Assembly (NCBI GenBank): GCA_020629635.1
Contig: JAHDCX010000001.1
Coordinates: 17,647-76,942, forward strand
From: Acidimicrobiales bacterium
GTDB taxonomy: Bacteria > Actinomycetota > Acidimicrobiia > Acidimicrobiales > SHLQ01
Length of the DNA stretch: 59,296 nt
Direction of reading: 5' to 3'
Positions within the stretch are counted from its first letter, which is position 1. Each line of letters starts with the position of its first letter. Both the position numbers and the translations under genes were made by a program. The notes beneath the pieces are model-generated. The model did no database searches. It was not told the origin of the DNA and saw only the letters and a program-made list of their open reading frames with translations. Below are positions 18,588 to 26,596 of this stretch, piece after piece.

Positions 18588-19655
18588 ATGGCGTTGCGAG
18601 AGCTCCTCGAGCAGGTGCGAGCCCGAATTCGAGAGATCGATCCGGACGACGCCGCCGCCCTTCTCGAACAGGGGGCATCCTTGCTCGACGTCCGTGAGGC
18701 CGATGAGGTGATGTCGGGAAGCGTGCCGGGCTCCCAGCACATTCCGCGCGGTCTCCTCGAGACCAGCGTCGCAACGGCGATCCCCGATCTCGGCCACCCC
18801 ATCGTCGTGATGTGCGCGGGAGGCACTCGCTCCGCGTTCGCCGCCGACACGCTCGCCCAACTCGGCTACACCGACGTGACCTCCATGTCCGGCGGATTCG
18901 ACGCGTGGAAAGCGGCCGGACATGCCTGGGGCGAACCTCGAGCCCTCTCGGCAGAGCAGCGGGCGCGGTACCAGCGGCACCTCAACCTGCCCGAGGTCGG
19001 CGAACACGGCCAGCAACGACTGCTCGACTCCAAAGTGCTGCTCGTCGGTGCGGGCGGCCTCGGCTCACCCGCCGCGCTCTACCTCGCTGCTGCGGGAGTC
19101 GGCACGATTGGCATCGTCGACGCGGACTCCGTCGATCGCTCCAACCTTCAACGCCAGGTGATCCACGGAATCGATCGCCTCGGCATGTCCAAAGTCGACT
19201 CCGCCGCACGAACGATCGCGAACATCAACCCCGACGTCGCCGTCGAACGCTTCGACGTCCGGATGGGCACCGACAACGCGACCTCGTTGTGTGAGGGGTG
19301 GGACGTCATCGTCGACGGTGCCGACAACTTCGAGACCCGCTACGCCCTCGACGACGCCAGCACGACCCTCGGCGTTCCGGTCGTGCACGGCTCGATCTTC
19401 CGGTTCGAGGGGCAGGTGGCCGTCTTCGCCCCGGGGCGGGGGCCCTCCTACCGCGACATGATCCCCTCTGCGCCGCCCGCAGAGCTCGCGCCGAACTGCT
19501 CCGAGGCCGGCGTGCTCGGCGCGCTCCCGGGCATCGTGGGCTCGCTGCAGGCGATCGAGACGATCAAGCTGCTGCTCGATCTCGGCGACCCGTTGATCGG
19601 TCGGCTCCTCGTCTTCGACGCGCTCGACATGGAATTCCGCGAATATCTGCTGTAG
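18588..19655 (+). CDS. Rhodanese-ThiF/MoeB fusion (sulfur-carrier adenylyltransferase)
   Basis: A 355-residue protein with an N-terminal rhodanese domain (residues about 15-115, active-site cysteine 76 in MCAGGTRSA) joined to an E1-like adenylyltransferase domain (GAGGLGSP at 154-161, acidic VDGADNFETR, catalytic cysteine 304 in NCSEAGVLG). It should activate the C-terminus of a ubiquitin-like sulfur carrier for molybdopterin, thiamine or cysteine/thioamide synthesis. In most MoeB/MoeZ proteins the rhodanese part is C-terminal, so the order here is reversed. The zinc-binding CxxC that normally stands where SYRDMIP is found is missing. No carrier gene is nearby, so the pathway cannot be assigned. 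Confidence 0.85.
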   Translation: MALRELLEQVRARIREIDPDDAAALLEQGASLLDVREADEVMSGSVPGSQHIPRGLLETSVATAIPDLGHPIVVMCAGGTRSAFAADTLAQLGYTDVTSMSGGFDAWKAAGHAWGEPRALSAEQRARYQRHLNLPEVGEHGQQRLLDSKVLLVGAGGLGSPAALYLAAAGVGTIGIVDADSVDRSNLQRQVIHGIDRLGMSKVDSAARTIANINPDVAVERFDVRMGTDNATSLCEGWDVIVDGADNFETRYALDDASTTLGVPVVHGSIFRFEGQVAVFAPGRGPSYRDMIPSAPPAELAPNCSEAGVLGALPGIVGSLQAIETIKLLLDLGDPLIGRLLVFDALDMEFREYLL

Positions 19656-19778
19656 CGACGCCGAACGTTCGCCGACACTTCGATCCGCCCGTTGCCATTC
19701 TGCGTGTGGTCAGCTCACTACACTCCTGGTCGCCGGCGTTCGCCGGTTCGAGGTGGGAGCCCGGTCGGGAGGAGACAG

Positions 19779-20345
19779 ATGGCCAACGTGACACCGTCCG
19801 AGGTGATCGACGGAGTGTGGATCGTCGAACCACAGGTGCATGCCGACGACCGCGGCTACTTCATCGAGTCGTATCGACGTGAGTGGTTCCCGAACGGTCG
19901 GGAAATGATCCAGGGAAATCGCGGAAACCGCCAGGCCGGCGCGGTCGTGGGCCTGCACTTTCACCTGCACCAGGCCGACTACTGGTACGTGCCGTTCGGG
20001 CACGCCCGAGTCGTCCTCCACGATCTCCGAAGCGGCTCGCCGACCGATGGTGCGACGCAGATGCTCGACATGGGCGAGATCGACGGCGCCGAGAACAACC
20101 ACCTCGGACTCTTCATCCCTCCGGGTGTCGCGCATGGCTTCGCCTCGATCACTGACTGCGTGATCACCTATCTGGTCGACGGCTACTACAACCCCGCCGA
20201 CGAGCTCGGTGTGGCCTGGGACGACCCCGAGATCGCCGCCGACTGGGGGGTCACCGACCCGATCCTGTCCGGACGGGACCAGGCGAATCCGCGCCGCGCC
20301 GACATCGACCCGTCCGTGCAACCGCATCATTCTCTGCGAACCTGA
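19779..20345 (+). CDS. rmlC: dTDP-4-dehydrorhamnose 3,5-epimerase family protein
   Basis: A 188-residue cupin-type epimerase for dTDP-rhamnose synthesis. DDRGYFIESYRREWF and VVGLHFHLHQADYWYVPFG carry the conserved active-site region, and PGVAHGF closes the barrel. The family's usual RGLHYQ is replaced by GLHFHLHQ, so substrate use may differ slightly. ATG 19779 is preceded by a strong ribosome site, GGGAGGAG at 19768-19775. The stop overlaps the start of rmlD. A 123-base spacer precedes it and holds TACACT (19719-19724) and an inverted repeat at 19733-19746. Confidence 0.85.
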   Translation: MANVTPSEVIDGVWIVEPQVHADDRGYFIESYRREWFPNGREMIQGNRGNRQAGAVVGLHFHLHQADYWYVPFGHARVVLHDLRSGSPTDGATQMLDMGEIDGAENNHLGLFIPPGVAHGFASITDCVITYLVDGYYNPADELGVAWDDPEIAADWGVTDPILSGRDQANPRRADIDPSVQPHHSLRT

Positions 20346-21223
20346 TGTACATGCGTGACCCCCTTCGCGTGGCGCTGACCGGCGCCGGAGGACAACTCGG
20401 CACCGACGTGGTGATCGCCGCTGCCGCCCGTGCGGACATCGAGCTCATTCCGTTCGACCGTCGACACCTCGACGTCTGCGACCCCGCCCAGACCGCGGCC
20501 GTGCTCGGTGCCGCCGAACCCGACGTCGTCATCCACGGCGCGGCCTGGACCAACGTCGATGACTGCGAAGGTGACCCCGAGCGGGCGATGGCCGTCAACG
20601 GGGGCGGAACCGAGAACGTGTTGGCGGGTGCACAAGGCGCGGGCGCTCGGACGATCATCGTCTCCACCGACTACGTGTTCGACGGATCGAAGCCCGAGCC
20701 CTACCTCGAATCCGACGAGACCAATCCCGTGTCCGCCTACGGGCGATCCAAGGTCGCCGCCGAACGACTGGCCGGTGAGGACGATCTCGTGGTCCGGACG
20801 TCGTGGGTGTCGGGACTCCACGGCGACAACATGGTCAAGACCATCCTCCGGATCGTGGATCGACACCCCACGTTGCGTTTCGTGGACGACCAGATCGGCA
20901 AGCCGACCTTCTCGACCGACCTCGCCCGAGCGCTCCTCGATCTCGCCATCCTCGAGGCGACCGGGATCTGCCACGTCACGAACCAGGGTGTCGTGTCCTG
21001 GTACGAGTTCTGCCGTCAGGTCCTGATCACCCTGGATCTCGACCCCGACCGCGTCGAGCCGTGCCGCACCGACGAGCTCGTTCCGCCCCGCCCGGCGCCG
21101 CGTCCGGCCAACTCCGTCCTCGAAGACACCCGACTCGCCGAGCTGGGCTGCCCGCCACTGCGCGATTACCGCGAACCACTCCGCGAGATCGTCGAAGAAC
21201 TCCTCCTGCGCGCAGCGATCTGA
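20345..21223 (+). CDS. rmlD: dTDP-4-dehydrorhamnose reductase
   Basis: A 292-residue short-chain dehydrogenase that makes the last step to dTDP-L-rhamnose. The cofactor motif GAGGQLG, then STDYVFDG and the catalytic YGRSK (YxxxK) are present, and PTFSTDLA belongs to the substrate domain. The ATG overlaps the rmlC TGA, and a second in-frame ATG two codons later is also possible. rmlA and rmlB are not in the window, so the first two steps are encoded elsewhere. Confidence 0.93.
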   Translation: MYMRDPLRVALTGAGGQLGTDVVIAAAARADIELIPFDRRHLDVCDPAQTAAVLGAAEPDVVIHGAAWTNVDDCEGDPERAMAVNGGGTENVLAGAQGAGARTIIVSTDYVFDGSKPEPYLESDETNPVSAYGRSKVAAERLAGEDDLVVRTSWVSGLHGDNMVKTILRIVDRHPTLRFVDDQIGKPTFSTDLARALLDLAILEATGICHVTNQGVVSWYEFCRQVLITLDLDPDRVEPCRTDELVPPRPAPRPANSVLEDTRLAELGCPPLRDYREPLREIVEELLLRAAI

Positions 21224-21242
21224 CCATTCCGGACCCACGCGG

Positions 21243-21248
21243 TACCGT
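21243..21248 (+). promoter_or_regulatory. -10 element of the SpoIID-like gene
   Basis: TACCGT. The predicted transcript has a leader of about 30 bases with AAGGAG at 21271-21276, 8 bases before the ATG at 21285. Confidence 0.45.
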
Positions 21249-21284
21249 GATCGTCGGCTCGGGCGGGCCGAAGGAGATTCGTCG

Positions 21285-23330
21285 ATGATCACCCTCCGGG
21301 GCGCACAACGAATGCGGCGAGCCGCAGCGGGGGCGTTGGTCGCCGCGCTCATCCTGCCGGCGACTGCGAGCGCGCAAGACGGCGGGGAGACCGCCGACAC
21401 CGATCTGACCGTCACCGGTCACGGGTGGGGCCACGGCCGGGGAATGAGCCAGTACGGCGCGCTCGGATACGCGGTCGACTTCGGATGGAGCTCCGAGGAG
21501 ATCCTCGATCACTACTACGGGGGCACAACCGCCGGCACCGTGCCCAACTCGATCCTCACGGTCCGGATCGACGCGTCTCGAGACGAGCCGACGATCGTGA
21601 CCGTCGACGAGGGTGCGGTCGTCATCTTCGACGACGACGGAAACACCACCCATGTCGCCGAGGACCGGGTCCTACGAGTCACCGCCCTGGCCGGGGGTGG
21701 GTTCGAGCTGGCGGACGGTCCGACGTGTGCGGGCCCATTCGTCACACGGCCCGGGACCGTGGCCGGGGAGGAGCTTCGTCTTGCCAGCGCGGCGACGGCG
21801 GCGGGCGCGTCAGCGGGGCCGATTCGTCTCAGCGATGGTGCGATCGCTGGCGAGGTCGTCGTCGGTGACTGGGACGGCGACGGCGATGACGACATCGGCG
21901 TCGTCGCGAACGGGTCCTGGCGCTTGTGGGACGACGGACCGTTCGGGTCTGCGGACGCACCGGACCACACCATGTCGTTTGGCGAGTCCGGCGACACCTG
22001 GGTTGTCGGAGACTGGAACGGCGACGGCGTCGACCGGCCGGGCATCTTCGATGACGGAACCTGGCGGGTCAAGGCTGGGCTCACCACCGAATCGCGAGTC
22101 GTTTCGAGGACGACGGGCACCGCGGGCGACGAGCCCCTCGTCGGCGACTGGGACGGCGACGGCGACGACGATCTCGGCGTCCGGCGCGGGCGTCAGTGGC
22201 TGCTCGCCAACAGCGACGAAGAAGGGATCACGATCGACTTCGAGTTCGGCCGGAGCAGCGATGCGGCGATCGTCGGCGACTGGAACGGTGATGGAACCGA
22301 TGATCCCGGTGTCATCCGGGACAGGAGATGGCACCGGACACTCGACTTCCACGAAACCGAGGACCTCCCCCGCATCAACGGCGGGACGGCCGCGGAGTCA
22401 CTGGTTGGCGACTGGGACGGCGACGGGCTGGACACGCCGGCGACCATCGTGGGCGGCGCCATCGACGTCGGCGACGGCATCGAAGAGGGGGACACCTCGC
22501 CCCGGATCGACCCGAACATCCCGCTCGAGCACTCGATCCAACGCTGTGTGTCGTCCACGCGCACCTCGTACTACCGAGGCGAGCTGCGAGCCGTCCACAA
22601 CGATGGAGCCCAGCGAACGGTCAACGCCGTGGCCGTCGAGTCCTATCTGCGGGCTGTCGTCCCCTTGGAGATGCCGGCGAGTTGGGCCCTGCTCGGCGAC
22701 GGGACGGGTGCCGAGGCGCTGCAGGCGCAGGCGGTGAGCGCCCGCAGCTACGCGCTCGCCGAGAACCGGACCAGCTACGCCCGCACCTGCGACACCATCT
22801 CGTGTCAGGTGTACGGCGGGCGAGCGACCCGAAACGGCGACACGATCACCTCGAACGAGCACCCGCTCGCCGACGCGGCGATCCTCGCAACGGCCGGACT
22901 CGTGCGGAGCCGAGATGGCGAGGTGGCCCGGACGGAGTTCTCGTCGTCCACGGGCGGCTGGACGGCAGGCGGAGTGTTCCCGGCGGTCGAAGATCTCGGC
23001 GACGGCATCGACCGGAACCCCAACCATGACTGGACGGTCAGCATCGCGATCGCCACGGTCGAACAGCGCTGGGGTGGCCGACAGCTCGATCAGATCTCGG
23101 TCACCGAACGCAACGGTCTCGGCGAGGACGGCGGACGCGTCGAAACCGTCGAGCTTCGTTTTGGCGACGAAGTCTTCACGATGACCGGCAACGAGTTCCG
23201 TCGTGCGTTCGGCCTCAAATCCGATTGGTTCACCGTTGACTGGGCCCGCAACGCCGCACCAGACCGGCGCGACGACTGCATCTGTCCGGAAGCGTGGCCG
23301 ACGAACGAACTCGACGACGCGTTCGGCTGA
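21285..23330 (+). CDS. Secreted SpoIID/LytB-domain protein with inserted GDWNGDG repeats
   Basis: A 681-residue exported protein. A signal peptide covers residues 1 to about 30 (basic head, hydrophobic core, TASA cleavage site). GHGWGHGRGMSQYGA at about 43-57 is the N-terminal motif of actinobacterial SpoIID-type proteins. Residues about 188-390 hold five repeats starting VVGDWDGDGDDD or similar, an FG-GAP/VCBS-like pattern with Asp-rich, calcium-type loops. The SpoIID core resumes near 428 with RGELRAVHN, VESYLRAVVPLEMPASW (probable catalytic Glu) and SSSTGGWT. SpoIID enzymes cut glycan strands of peptidoglycan that lack stem peptides, so a cell-wall role is likely. The insertion splits the domain. 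The same repeat type occurs in the convergent operon (25250-26596). Confidence 0.85.
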   Translation: MITLRGAQRMRRAAAGALVAALILPATASAQDGGETADTDLTVTGHGWGHGRGMSQYGALGYAVDFGWSSEEILDHYYGGTTAGTVPNSILTVRIDASRDEPTIVTVDEGAVVIFDDDGNTTHVAEDRVLRVTALAGGGFELADGPTCAGPFVTRPGTVAGEELRLASAATAAGASAGPIRLSDGAIAGEVVVGDWDGDGDDDIGVVANGSWRLWDDGPFGSADAPDHTMSFGESGDTWVVGDWNGDGVDRPGIFDDGTWRVKAGLTTESRVVSRTTGTAGDEPLVGDWDGDGDDDLGVRRGRQWLLANSDEEGITIDFEFGRSSDAAIVGDWNGDGTDDPGVIRDRRWHRTLDFHETEDLPRINGGTAAESLVGDWDGDGLDTPATIVGGAIDVGDGIEEGDTSPRIDPNIPLEHSIQRCVSSTRTSYYRGELRAVHNDGAQRTVNAVAVESYLRAVVPLEMPASWALLGDGTGAEALQAQAVSARSYALAENRTSYARTCDTISCQVYGGRATRNGDTITSNEHPLADAAILATAGLVRSRDGEVARTEFSSSTGGWTAGGVFPAVEDLGDGIDRNPNHDWTVSIAIATVEQRWGGRQLDQISVTERNGLGEDGGRVETVELRFGDEVFTMTGNEFRRAFGLKSDWFTVDWARNAAPDRRDDCICPEAWPTNELDDAFG

Positions 23331-23825
23331 TCAGGCGGGTTCGATCTCGACGTTTGCGAGGACCTGGTTGACCACATCGACGAGGACCTGACGCTGCCGG
23401 TGGGACCCGAGCACGACGTACAGGCAGAACGCTCGTCCGTTGTGGTTGAAGAAGATCTGGCGTCCCGACTGTCCTTGCAGCGTGCGCTGCATCTGCTGGG
23501 GATGAAACTCGTCCGCCGTCAGCACCGGGATGCCCGAGCGGGCAAACAATGGCGTGTCGACGGATTCGGGGCCATGTTCGAACAAGATGACCATCACCGC
23601 GCCCGAGTTCATGAGCTCGACGGCGCCGCTTCCGAAGTCGCCGCGCTGATTCGGTAGGGCGAAGTTGGCGAGGTGAATCACGTTGCGGGCGACCTCGGTG
23701 TCGCCGGCGGGCCCGCCGAGACTTCGGTTACCGAGCGTCGGGGTGCGGTCGAAGATCTCGCCTTCCCATCCGCTCGGTAGTTGGACGGCGACGCCGCCTC
23801 CTCGTAGCTCGGTCATGACGTCCAT
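23331..23825 (-). CDS. Conserved hypothetical protein
   Basis: A 164-residue protein without signal peptide or membrane span. It begins with a beta-rich stretch (GVAVQLPSGWEGEIFDR), then VARNVIHLANFALPNQRGDFG and LMNSGAVMVILFEHGPES, and closes with GRQIFFNHNGRAFCLYVVLGSH. No family is recognised. It is the last gene of the minus-strand run that starts with the MauE-like gene, 21 bases after the membrane protein, so co-transcription is possible. ATG 23816 is an alternative start. It abuts the SpoIID gene tail to tail. Confidence 0.6.
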   Translation of the reverse strand: MDVMTELRGGGVAVQLPSGWEGEIFDRTPTLGNRSLGGPAGDTEVARNVIHLANFALPNQRGDFGSGAVELMNSGAVMVILFEHGPESVDTPLFARSGIPVLTADEFHPQQMQRTLQGQSGRQIFFNHNGRAFCLYVVLGSHRQRQVLVDVVNQVLANVEIEPA

Positions 23826-23846
23826 TCTCTCGTCGATTCGTTCATG

Positions 23847-24440
23847 TCACACGCCTCCGATCGCAACGATCGCGCTCAGTGCGAGTCCGGTCAGTCCGAG
23901 CATCCGACTCGTGCCCCTCCGCTGGTCGATCGCACCCAGCAACTCGCGGAGCCGGGCGGGGTCGTCGATGCGACGGGTGGCCAGAACAGTGGCGCCTCGA
24001 ACCAGCCCGAAGACCGCGCCGATCGCCACCGATGTCAGAAGCGTTTCCGCAGCGAGCAGCGTGGCCAGAAGGACATGCACGAGTCCGGTCGTGATGATCG
24101 TGCTCACCCCGAACCCGAGCTCGGCGCCGAACCCACCGCCGTACACCCAACCCCGGTATCGCTGCAGCCAGTTCTCGTCGACCTGGCGGCGACGCGTCGG
24201 AAGCAGGTGGGTTCGTCCGGTCGCCTCGATCCCGAACACGAGCGCGGCGATCACGAACACGAACCCGGCCCGCGCGGCGTCCGACGGGTTCAGTGCGGCC
24301 CGCAGAACCGCTCCCAGAGAGCCGACGGTCATCCCCAGCGCAGCGCCGCCCGCGGCCGAGGCGGCGATGTGCGCCGTGACCGTGAGCCCGTATCGCTGAT
24401 TGCGTGACCGTTCCCCGAACGGATGGATGCTCGAGAGCAT
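23847..24440 (-). CDS. Polytopic membrane protein in the Mau-like operon
   Basis: A 197-residue protein with about five hydrophobic segments, including GGAALGMTVGSLGAVLRAAL, FVFVIAALVFG, and GAELGFGVSTIITTGLVHVLLATLLAAETLLTSVAIGAVFGLVRGA. It has no cysteines that would suggest direct thiol transfer. The glycine-rich VYGGGFGAELGFGVSTI recalls CcdA/DsbD-type helices, but the resemblance is weak and I do not claim membership. The ATG at 24440 follows GAGG by 7 bases, and this ribosome site overlaps the stop of a 25-codon ORF just upstream. The position after the MauD-like gene suggests a part in the same secretion or folding pathway. Confidence 0.6.
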   Translation of the reverse strand: MLSSIHPFGERSRNQRYGLTVTAHIAASAAGGAALGMTVGSLGAVLRAALNPSDAARAGFVFVIAALVFGIEATGRTHLLPTRRRQVDENWLQRYRGWVYGGGFGAELGFGVSTIITTGLVHVLLATLLAAETLLTSVAIGAVFGLVRGATVLATRRIDDPARLRELLGAIDQRRGTSRMLGLTGLALSAIVAIGGV

Positions 24441-24449
24441 CGACTCGCC

Positions 24450-24527
24450 TCAAGGCGACCAACTCGAACGGATCGCGCCAAGGACCGCCGCGATGACCCC
24501 TGCGGTCGCCACCGAGTCGAGTATCAC
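24450..24527 (-). CDS. Possible small membrane peptide (25 aa) between MauD-like and membrane-protein genes
   Basis: A GTG-started ORF of 25 codons lies exactly in the gap between the MauD-like stop (24540) and the membrane-protein start (24440). It encodes a short peptide with a hydrophobic centre (VATAGVIAAVLGAI) and a polar end (RSSWSP). GAGGG, made partly by the upstream stop codon, lies about 9-10 bases before it. Its own stop overlaps the ribosome site of the next gene. That packing suggests a real translated link, but 25 codons may arise by chance. Confidence 0.35.
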   Translation of the reverse strand: MILDSVATAGVIAAVLGAIRSSWSP

Positions 24528-24539
24528 GGTGGTCCGCCC

Positions 24540-25253
24540 TCAGCTGTCGCCCGGATAGAGCGACGGGTCGTCCGGAGCGATGCCCGCGGCTTCCAACTCG
24601 GCATCGATCCGACGCTCGTTCTCGAGTTCCGAGTCCGCATCGGCTCGACCGAGCAGAGAGCCAACCTGCGTCCAGGTGGTCGCGGCGCCCTCGCCGACGA
24701 CTCGTCCCGCAGCTGCGTCAACGAGCACGAAGTAGGGAGACACGGGTACGCCGTAGTCGTCCCAGGCCTCGCTCGCCATGATGACCGTGTGCTGGCTCGG
24801 GCGAAGGTTGGTGAGTGCTGCCGGGCTCTCTTCGTCTCCGCTTCGGGTGACGATCACGAGCCGGTCGACCCCGCGTGGAAGTGCTGCGCCGGCGCGGAAC
24901 GCATCCCAGAAGTTCTTGCAGGTCGTGCAGCCCGACGTCAGAAAGGCGAGCATCGTGCGTTCGACGCGTCCGGCGAAGGCCACCGAGATGCTTCCGCCGT
25001 CGGGTGTCATGCCGGTGATCGCGTGGATGTCGCCGTCGCCCGTCCCCTCGGTCACGCGATCGGCCGCGTGCGGAACCGATCGACGCGTCGGGTCCGGCAG
25101 GGTCGTCGAGGTGTGAGCAACGCCGTCCTCGCCGAAGGTCACGCCGAGCTCGTTGAACGCCCGGAGCATCTCCGCATGGCTGCGGAGCAGACCGGCCACG
25201 AGCACGCACAGGCCGAGAACCACGAAGGTCAAGACGATGACGAGCGCAGTCAC
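24540..25253 (-). CDS. MauD-like membrane-anchored thioredoxin-fold protein
   Basis: A 237-residue protein with one N-terminal membrane span (ALVIVLTFVVLGLCVLVAGLL) and an extracytoplasmic thioredoxin-like domain. The active site is SGCTTCKNFWD (CxxC) and the cis-proline region is GVPVSPYFVLVD. MauD of methylamine-utilising bacteria has this layout and is needed for disulfide formation in the dehydrogenase light chain. Here the gene overlaps the MauL-like gene (GTGA at 25250-25253), so enzyme and probable client are translated together. The last 40 residues are acidic and helical. Start GTG 25253 is fixed by the overlap. Confidence 0.75.
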   Translation of the reverse strand: MTALVIVLTFVVLGLCVLVAGLLRSHAEMLRAFNELGVTFGEDGVAHTSTTLPDPTRRSVPHAADRVTEGTGDGDIHAITGMTPDGGSISVAFAGRVERTMLAFLTSGCTTCKNFWDAFRAGAALPRGVDRLVIVTRSGDEESPAALTNLRPSQHTVIMASEAWDDYGVPVSPYFVLVDAAAGRVVGEGAATTWTQVGSLLGRADADSELENERRIDAELEAAGIAPDDPSLYPGDS

Positions 25254-26596
25254 GACGGCAGCTGACCTGGGGTCCAGTCGCCCGCCTGCCAGGTGAGGGG
25301 CGTTCCGGATCGTCCGTCGCCGAACACGAAGTCTTCGCCCGGCGCCTTGCGCATCTTCCAGCGGCCGCTCAGACGAACGTACGCAGGCTGGTCGCCGGTC
25401 CCGTCCCAGTTTCCGACCACGTACTGGGACCGGCCGTAGCCGAACCAGATCCGCAGCTGCACGCGTCCCTGGGTGGCGCTGTGGCGCAGGAACCATCGCG
25501 ACGTGGGGGCGTCTGGCTTCACGTCCTTGCGGATCACACCGATGCCGGTTCGGCCGTTGCCGTTCCAGTCGCCCGTGACAGGGATCTCGTGGCGCTTGCC
25601 GAAGCGGAAAGACAGCTCGGTCGGCCCGCCGGTCGCCGTTTGGCGAAGGCTCCACCACGGCGAATCGTTCTGGCGGACACCGATGCCCCAGACCCCGTCA
25701 CCGTTCCAGTCGCCCACGACCGGGATGTCGCCCGGCTCACCGAAGGTGAAGTCGATGTCGGGGTTGCCCGCATCGTTGGTGTTGCGCAGGAGCCAACGGT
25801 TGCCCCGAACCACGCCGATCGTGTGGGTCCCGTCGCCGTTCCAATCGCCGATGACGGGAATGTCGCCCGGTTGGCCGTAGTCGAAGCTGTACGTGTCGAC
25901 GTCGGCTTCGCTGCCGCGTTGAAAGCCCAGGGTCCAGCGACCCTCATCGAACCATGCGGGCAGCGTGCCGCGGTCGGGTGTGGGCCGTTCGAGGCAGGGT
26001 CGATGGTGCCAGCGGGTGTTGTTGTCGGTGGCGGTCGCCGTGGTGCACGTGGGATCGAAGCGCCACGGCGGCGTGCAGGTGACCACGCGGCACACGATGG
26101 GGCCGAGGCAGGAGATCTGCTGATTGCACTGCCCGTACCGGAACGCCGTGCAGCACGCCTTGCGGTTGTTGCAGTCACCGTCGGCGCACGTGCAGTCGCA
26201 GTCGTTGGTGAGCCGGGTCACGCCCGCGGGCCCGCACGGACCAGCGGGGATGGCATTGCAATCGAGGTAGTACCGCGGTCCGGCACTGCCCGACGCGGTA
26301 CAGAACGACGACGCGTCGACCTTCCACCAGCCCGCGGGGACCGTGTCGGTGGGACAGGTGTTCTCGCCGGTCATCGTGCAACAGAACTCGGTGTAGCCGT
26401 CGCAGCAGGTCGAGTTGCAGTCGCAGTCCTGGTTGTTGCAGCGGCAGATGGCGGCGTACGCGCTACCCGGGCGCAACACGTATGCCGACGGCGCGGCCAC
26501 CACGGCGGAGCCGACCAGAGCCGAACGCGACAAGAAACCGCGGCGCGACGTGCGGGTGGCGATGGCGCTCCCGGCTCGGTCGATGAGGGTGGTCAT
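25250..26596 (-). CDS. Tat-exported cysteine-rich MauL-like protein with GDWNGDG repeats
   Basis: A 448-residue protein. A twin-arginine signal (TSRRGFLSRS, arginines 18-19) leads to a hydrophobic stretch ending AYA near 49. Residues about 50-200 carry 24 cysteines. The stretch TCPTDTVPAGWW, then FC and a YYLDC, resembles the methylamine dehydrogenase light chain around its first cofactor tryptophan. The second cofactor tryptophan appears to be replaced (QISCLG where IIWCFG is expected), so the tryptophylquinone is unlikely. From about 245 come four repeats of the GDWNGDG type, like those in the SpoIID protein at 21285. It probably acts outside the cell as a disulfide-rich structural, binding or redox protein. 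Its ATG overlaps the MauE-like stop. The light-chain link is from pattern only. Confidence 0.7.
   Translation of the reverse strand: MTTLIDRAGSAIATRTSRRGFLSRSALVGSAVVAAPSAYVLRPGSAYAAICRCNNQDCDCNSTCCDGYTEFCCTMTGENTCPTDTVPAGWWKVDASSFCTASGSAGPRYYLDCNAIPAGPCGPAGVTRLTNDCDCTCADGDCNNRKACCTAFRYGQCNQQISCLGPIVCRVVTCTPPWRFDPTCTTATATDNNTRWHHRPCLERPTPDRGTLPAWFDEGRWTLGFQRGSEADVDTYSFDYGQPGDIPVIGDWNGDGTHTIGVVRGNRWLLRNTNDAGNPDIDFTFGEPGDIPVVGDWNGDGVWGIGVRQNDSPWWSLRQTATGGPTELSFRFGKRHEIPVTGDWNGNGRTGIGVIRKDVKPDAPTSRWFLRHSATQGRVQLRIWFGYGRSQYVVGNWDGTGDQPAYVRLSGRWKMRKAPGEDFVFGDGRSGTPLTWQAGDWTPGQLPS

Noticed and set aside
25250-26596. Calling the cysteine-rich protein an active methylamine dehydrogenase light chain
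   Set aside because: No heavy chain, no MauG, one cofactor tryptophan apparently missing, and a repeat domain that true light chains lack.
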